Below, in pieces: positions 61,266 through 64,000 of a DNA stretch of 64,000 nucleotides. Below the pieces are notes generated by a model. It had not been told where the DNA came from, ran no database searches, and saw nothing but the letters and a program-made list of their open reading frames with translations. Source of the stretch: Dechloromonas aromatica (nom. nud.) (lineage in GTDB: Bacteria > Pseudomonadota > Gammaproteobacteria > Burkholderiales > Rhodocyclaceae); the NCBI GenBank assembly GCA_017848965.1, contig JAFIHA010000066.1:1-64000 (forward strand), read 5' to 3'. Positions within the stretch are counted from its first letter, which is position 1. The number at the start of each line of letters is the position of its first letter. The translations under genes were made by a program, and so were the position numbers.

Positions 61266-62108
61266 ATGGCCGACTATGAGAACCGCGAGGTACCGGAAGG
61301 CATCAACGTCAGCCCGATCCACCCGCTGAAGGACTTCGCGCTGCTCGTCGGCGGCATCAGCGCCGTCATCCTGATCGCCGTCGTCGCGCTGTCGCTGCTC
61401 GCCGGCCAGTTTGCCCGGCACATTCCGTTCGCCCAGGAACGGACGCTCGCCGCCAGCCTCGGCCGCTGGCTGCCGGCGGCGCCGGAAAAACCGGGCGAGC
61501 GCCAGCGCCGCGACTATCTGCAGGCGCTCGCCGACGGGCTGGCGGTGAACATGCAGTTGCCGCCGGAAATGACGCTGACCGTGCATTACGCCGACACCGA
61601 CACGGTCAACGCGATGGCGACGCTGGGCGGCCACATCGTCGTCTTCCAGGGGCTGATCGACACCCTGCCCAGCGAGAACGCGCTGGCCATGGTGCTGGCC
61701 CATGAAATCGCCCACGTCCGGCACCGCGACCCGGTCGTCGCCATCGGTCGCGGCTTCGCCGTCGCGCTGGCGCTGGCCAGCTTCTCCGGCGTCGGCGACG
61801 GCGTCCTGCAGCAATGGCTGGGCGGCGTCGGCATGCTGCCCATCCTGTCGTTCAGCCGCGCCCAGGAAGAAGCCGCCGATGCCGCCGCGCTGCAGGCGGT
61901 ACTGCAGCGTTACGGGCATGTCGGCGACGCCGCCGCCTTCTTCGAGCAAGTCGCCCGCCGGCAGTCGATGCCGTCCGGGCCGACGCTGCTGCAGACGCAT
62001 CCGGACACCGAAAAACGCATCGCGGCAATCCGCGCCTTCGCCGCAGCACACGCCGCTCAGACGCCATCGGCAGCACGCCCCCTGCCCGCCTTCATGCGTG
62101 CGGAGTGA
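61266..62108 (+). CDS. M48-family membrane zinc metallopeptidase
   Basis: A 280-residue peptidase with one N-terminal membrane helix (LLVGGISAVILIAVVALSLL) and a catalytic domain. The zinc motif is HEIAH (VLAHEIAHVRHRD, about 151), and the third ligand Glu lies in SRAQEEAADAAAL (about 200). The C-terminal QTHPDTEKRIAAIR segment is typical of M48 proteins of the BepA/LoiP type, but there is no signal peptide, and which side of the membrane the active site faces is uncertain. It is the last gene of the YbjQ operon. Confidence 0.9.
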   Translation: MADYENREVPEGINVSPIHPLKDFALLVGGISAVILIAVVALSLLAGQFARHIPFAQERTLAASLGRWLPAAPEKPGERQRRDYLQALADGLAVNMQLPPEMTLTVHYADTDTVNAMATLGGHIVVFQGLIDTLPSENALAMVLAHEIAHVRHRDPVVAIGRGFAVALALASFSGVGDGVLQQWLGGVGMLPILSFSRAQEEAADAAALQAVLQRYGHVGDAAAFFEQVARRQSMPSGPTLLQTHPDTEKRIAAIRAFAAAHAAQTPSAARPLPAFMRAE

Positions 62109-62275
62109 AGGAAGCCGGAAAACAAGCGCCGCCGCATACGCCCCGGACTGGCCAGCAGCCAGTCGAGCGCCGCATCGATCGCGGCGCGACGCAGCGCCGC
62201 AGCCTCGATCAGCGCCGCCGCGTAGATGCGGTCAAGCTGTTCGGGTGACGGCCGTGAGATTGGGGAATCGGACAT
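62057..62275 (-). CDS. Small hypothetical protein (72 aa)
   Basis: A 72-residue basic, mostly helical protein (RPSPEQLDRIYAAALIEAAA, LRRAAIDAALDWLLASPGRM). GGAG lies 7 nt before the ATG at 62275. It overlaps the 3' end of the M48 gene by 52 bp on the opposite strand, which is unusual. It is divergent from the LysR gene, and the strong palindrome at 62351-62375 could control both. No family is recognised; it may not be real. Confidence 0.5.
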   Translation of the reverse strand: MSDSPISRPSPEQLDRIYAAALIEAAALRRAAIDAALDWLLASPGRMRRRLFSGFLHSARMKAGRGRAADGV

Positions 62276-62350
62276 GATTGACTCCAGGCGTGATGACGGT
62301 TCGAACTCTATTGTGCAAACCGACACCCGGAAACCGATGAAATCGCAGAT

Positions 62351-62375
62351 TGCTTTTGCATTATTTGCAAAAGCA
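62351..62375. promoter_or_regulatory. Perfect palindrome upstream of the LysR gene
   Basis: TGCTTTTGCA-TTATT-TGCAAAAGCA is a perfect 10-bp inverted repeat with a 5-bp spacer. It lies 26 bp before the LysR start and 76 bp before the divergent small gene. It fits an autoregulatory operator or a site for another dimeric regulator. Confidence 0.65.
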
Positions 62376-62380
62376 GTTCA

Positions 62381-62401
62381 TGCCGACCATACTTGTCGGC
62401 A
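62381..62401. repeat. Second inverted repeat at the LysR start codon
   Basis: TGCCGAC-N7-GTCGGCA ends on the A of the LysR ATG (62401). In RNA it would form a 7-bp hairpin touching the start codon. No Shine-Dalgarno sequence is present there, so it might affect translation or be a second operator. Confidence 0.5.
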
Positions 62402-63423
62402 TGCAGCTCAATCTTGACGATGCCGACCTGTTCATCCGCGTTGCCGAACTCGGCACGCTGTCAGCCGCGGCGCGCGAACGCAACGAGCCGGTCAGCCAGG
62501 TATCGCGGGCGATTGCCCGCATCGAATCGGCACTTGGCGTGCGCCTGCTGCACCGGACGACGCACGGCCTCTCGCTGACTGACGAGGGCGACAGTTTCCT
62601 CGAACACGCGCGCCGCATGCTCGACATCGCAGCCGAGATGGAAGGCCAGTTCACCGGTCGCCTGGCCGGACCGAGCGGCCTGGTACGCATCAGCGTCAGC
62701 CCGATTCTCGCCCAGCTGGTCATCGTCCCCGCGCTGCCCGGGCTTTACCGGCGCCACCCCGGCCTGCAGGTCGACATCCTGGCCGACGACCGTGTCACCG
62801 ACCTCGCCCGCGACGGCATTGACCTCGCCATCCGCGCCGGCGTCGACAACGCGGAAAGCCTGGTCGTCCGCCAGCTCGGCGAACACGGACGCAGCCTCTA
62901 CGCGGCCCCGGCCTATCTGGCAGCTTTCGGCACACCGGCAACACCCGCCGATCTCGCCGGACATCGCCTGATCGCCAACAGCGCCAGCCAGTCACTCAAC
63001 CGCTGGCCCTTCCGTGCCTTTGCGCCGAGCCCGACGCCCTGGGACAGCAAGGCCGGCCACTGGCTCAAGCCGAGCCGCGAGCGAACGCCCGGCGCCGCTG
63101 GCGGAATCCTGCAGGTCAAGGGACACACCCGGGCCGACAGCACCGCGATCGTCCTCGAACTGGCCCTGGCCGGCATCGGCATCGCCCGCCTCAACGAGCT
63201 GCTGGTCTCGCCACTGGTACGCGCTGACCGCCTCCGTCCAGTTCTGGAGGAATACACGGAACGCGAACGCCTCCCCGTCTACGCGGTGATGCTGCAGGAA
63301 CGCCACCGCCTGCCCAAGGTCCGCGCCTGCGTCGATTTCTGGCTGGAGTACTTTGCCGCGCTGCGCTCGCACCGCGACCACGAGACAAACGCCGTCCCGC
63401 TGCTTACTGTGAACACGCCCTAG
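62401..63423 (+). CDS. LysR-family transcriptional regulator
   Basis: A 340-residue regulator with the winged helix at 4-62 (DADLFIRVAELGTLSAAARE, PVSQVSRAIARIESALGVRL) and a substrate-binding domain (PSGLVRISVSPILAQLVIVP, VTDLARDGIDLAIRAGV, ALAGIGIARLNELLV). It is of the DsdC/PtxR-like CrgA group often divergent from oxidoreductase genes. The domain has an extra 30 or so residues around 195-235 compared with usual members. The ATG at 62401 fits homologues; another in-frame ATG is at 62380. No clear target gene lies in the window. It overlaps nudC by 4 bp, convergent. Confidence 0.9.
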   Translation: MQLNLDDADLFIRVAELGTLSAAARERNEPVSQVSRAIARIESALGVRLLHRTTHGLSLTDEGDSFLEHARRMLDIAAEMEGQFTGRLAGPSGLVRISVSPILAQLVIVPALPGLYRRHPGLQVDILADDRVTDLARDGIDLAIRAGVDNAESLVVRQLGEHGRSLYAAPAYLAAFGTPATPADLAGHRLIANSASQSLNRWPFRAFAPSPTPWDSKAGHWLKPSRERTPGAAGGILQVKGHTRADSTAIVLELALAGIGIARLNELLVSPLVRADRLRPVLEEYTERERLPVYAVMLQERHRLPKVRACVDFWLEYFAALRSHRDHETNAVPLLTVNTP

Positions 63424-64000
63424 GCAGCCAGCGCCGCGTCGATCAACCGGCGGGCGATGCTCACCGGGTCCGGCAAGGCCGGCAGCGCGTCCGGCGCGAA
63501 CCAGGCGGCGTCCTCGATCTCGTCCGGCTGGGGAACGATGTCGCCGCCTGCGTAATCGGCGAAGAAGGCGATCATCAGCGAGTTCGGGAAAGGCCACGGC
63601 TGGCTGGCGAAGTAGCGCAGGCTGGCGATCTCGACGCCGACCTCCTCGCGCACCTCACGCGCCGCGCATTGCTCAAGGGTTTCGCCCGGTTCGACGAAGC
63701 CGGCCAGCGCGCTGTAGACGCCATCCTTGAAGTGCGGGCTGCGCGCCAGCAGCAGGCGCTCGCCGTCGCGCACCAGGACCATCACCGCCGGCGACAGCCG
63801 GGGATAGACGACCAGCCCACAAGCCGGGCAACGCATCGCGAACTCCCCGCCGAGGCGCGCGGTCGGCGTGCCGCAACTGCCGCAATGACGGTGGTTGGCC
63901 TGCCAGTCGAGGAGTTGCGTCGCCCGCCCGGCGAAGGCGAACACCTCCATCCCGGCCAGGCCGTGCAGCGCCCGCAGGGAAACCGGTTCGCCGCCGGCGA
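63420..64000 (-). CDS. nudC: NADH pyrophosphatase NudC (5' end beyond window)
   Basis: NudC hydrolyses NAD(H) to NMN(H) and AMP and removes NAD caps from RNA. At least 193 codons are visible; the frame runs open to base 64000, so the N-terminal domain is cut off. The zinc ribbon is HCGSCGTPTAR with RCPACGLVVYPR, the Nudix box is GFVEPGETLEQCAAREVREE followed by VGV, and SQPWPFPNSLM is the NudC specificity motif. The frame has an internal ATG at 63950, but homologues extend further upstream (visible as SLRALHGLAG). Confidence 0.95.
   Translation of the reverse strand, partial: AGGEPVSLRALHGLAGMEVFAFAGRATQLLDWQANHRHCGSCGTPTARLGGEFAMRCPACGLVVYPRLSPAVMVLVRDGERLLLARSPHFKDGVYSALAGFVEPGETLEQCAAREVREEVGVEIASLRYFASQPWPFPNSLMIAFFADYAGGDIVPQPDEIEDAAWFAPDALPALPDPVSIARRLIDAALAA

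Overview
The window looks like a chromosome segment of a GC-rich betaproteobacterium, most likely in the Rhodocyclales (Azonexus/Dechloromonas-like). The reasons are the clpX-lon-hupB-tRNA order, the codon use, a cowN gene (known mainly from nitrogen fixers), several chemoreceptors, and a lone phenylacetate-CoA ligase. This placement is inference; there is no rRNA or marker tree. I see no insertion sequence, prophage, CRISPR array or integrase. Coding is dense, with many 4-bp ATGA overlaps and many convergent genes that overlap by a few bases.

Layout. 1-4.1 kb: proteostasis genes clpX (partial) and lon with an ideal heat-shock promoter, then hupB, tRNA-Val and two tRNA-Arg genes made by an exact 83-bp duplication. 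4.1-8.2 kb: the glrK-qseG-glrR two-component operon, divergent from a bactofilin gene whose upstream region holds three GlrR-type operators and a sigma-54 promoter. 8.3-16.5 kb: ettA, an unassigned methyltransferase, rlhA, a zinc-ribbon gene, an OmpA-domain gene, yaeQ and an HDOD pair. 16.5-18.9 kb: ilvBN behind a Val/Ile-rich leader peptide and attenuator. 18.9-28.7 kb: two chemoreceptors, DUF genes, clpB, and a divergent LysR/MFS pair with clustered operators. 28.7-33.2 kb: moaE, prfC and a soluble hybrid histidine kinase. 33.2-40.6 kb: a heavy-metal RND efflux operon with accessory periplasmic proteins. 40.6-41.7 kb: cowN and a CooA-like CO-sensor regulator with a near-consensus CooA box between them. 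41.8-49.7 kb: sugar-phosphate epimerase, DUF3301 gene, rlmJ, a periplasmic binding protein paired with a membrane hybrid kinase, a DUF3095 gene and a MazG-like gene. 49.2-56.3 kb: gamma carbonic anhydrase, two alpha/beta hydrolases, comEC, a DUF2062 gene, paaK. 56.4-64 kb: a third chemoreceptor, lolD-lolC/E, a YbjQ/YbjQ/M48 peptidase operon, a LysR gene with strong upstream palindromes, and nudC (partial).

The best candidates for undescribed biology are regulatory. They are (1) control of a bactofilin by GlrK/GlrR and sigma-54, in the place where enterobacteria keep the sRNA gene glmY; (2) a compact CO-response module, CooA-like regulator plus CowN, with a promoter that fits class II activation; (3) an IvbL-type attenuator on ilvBN; (4) a split binding-protein plus hybrid-kinase sensor; and (5) a three-gene YbjQ-YbjQ-M48 cassette of unknown role. 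Everything here was read by eye; no database search was run.
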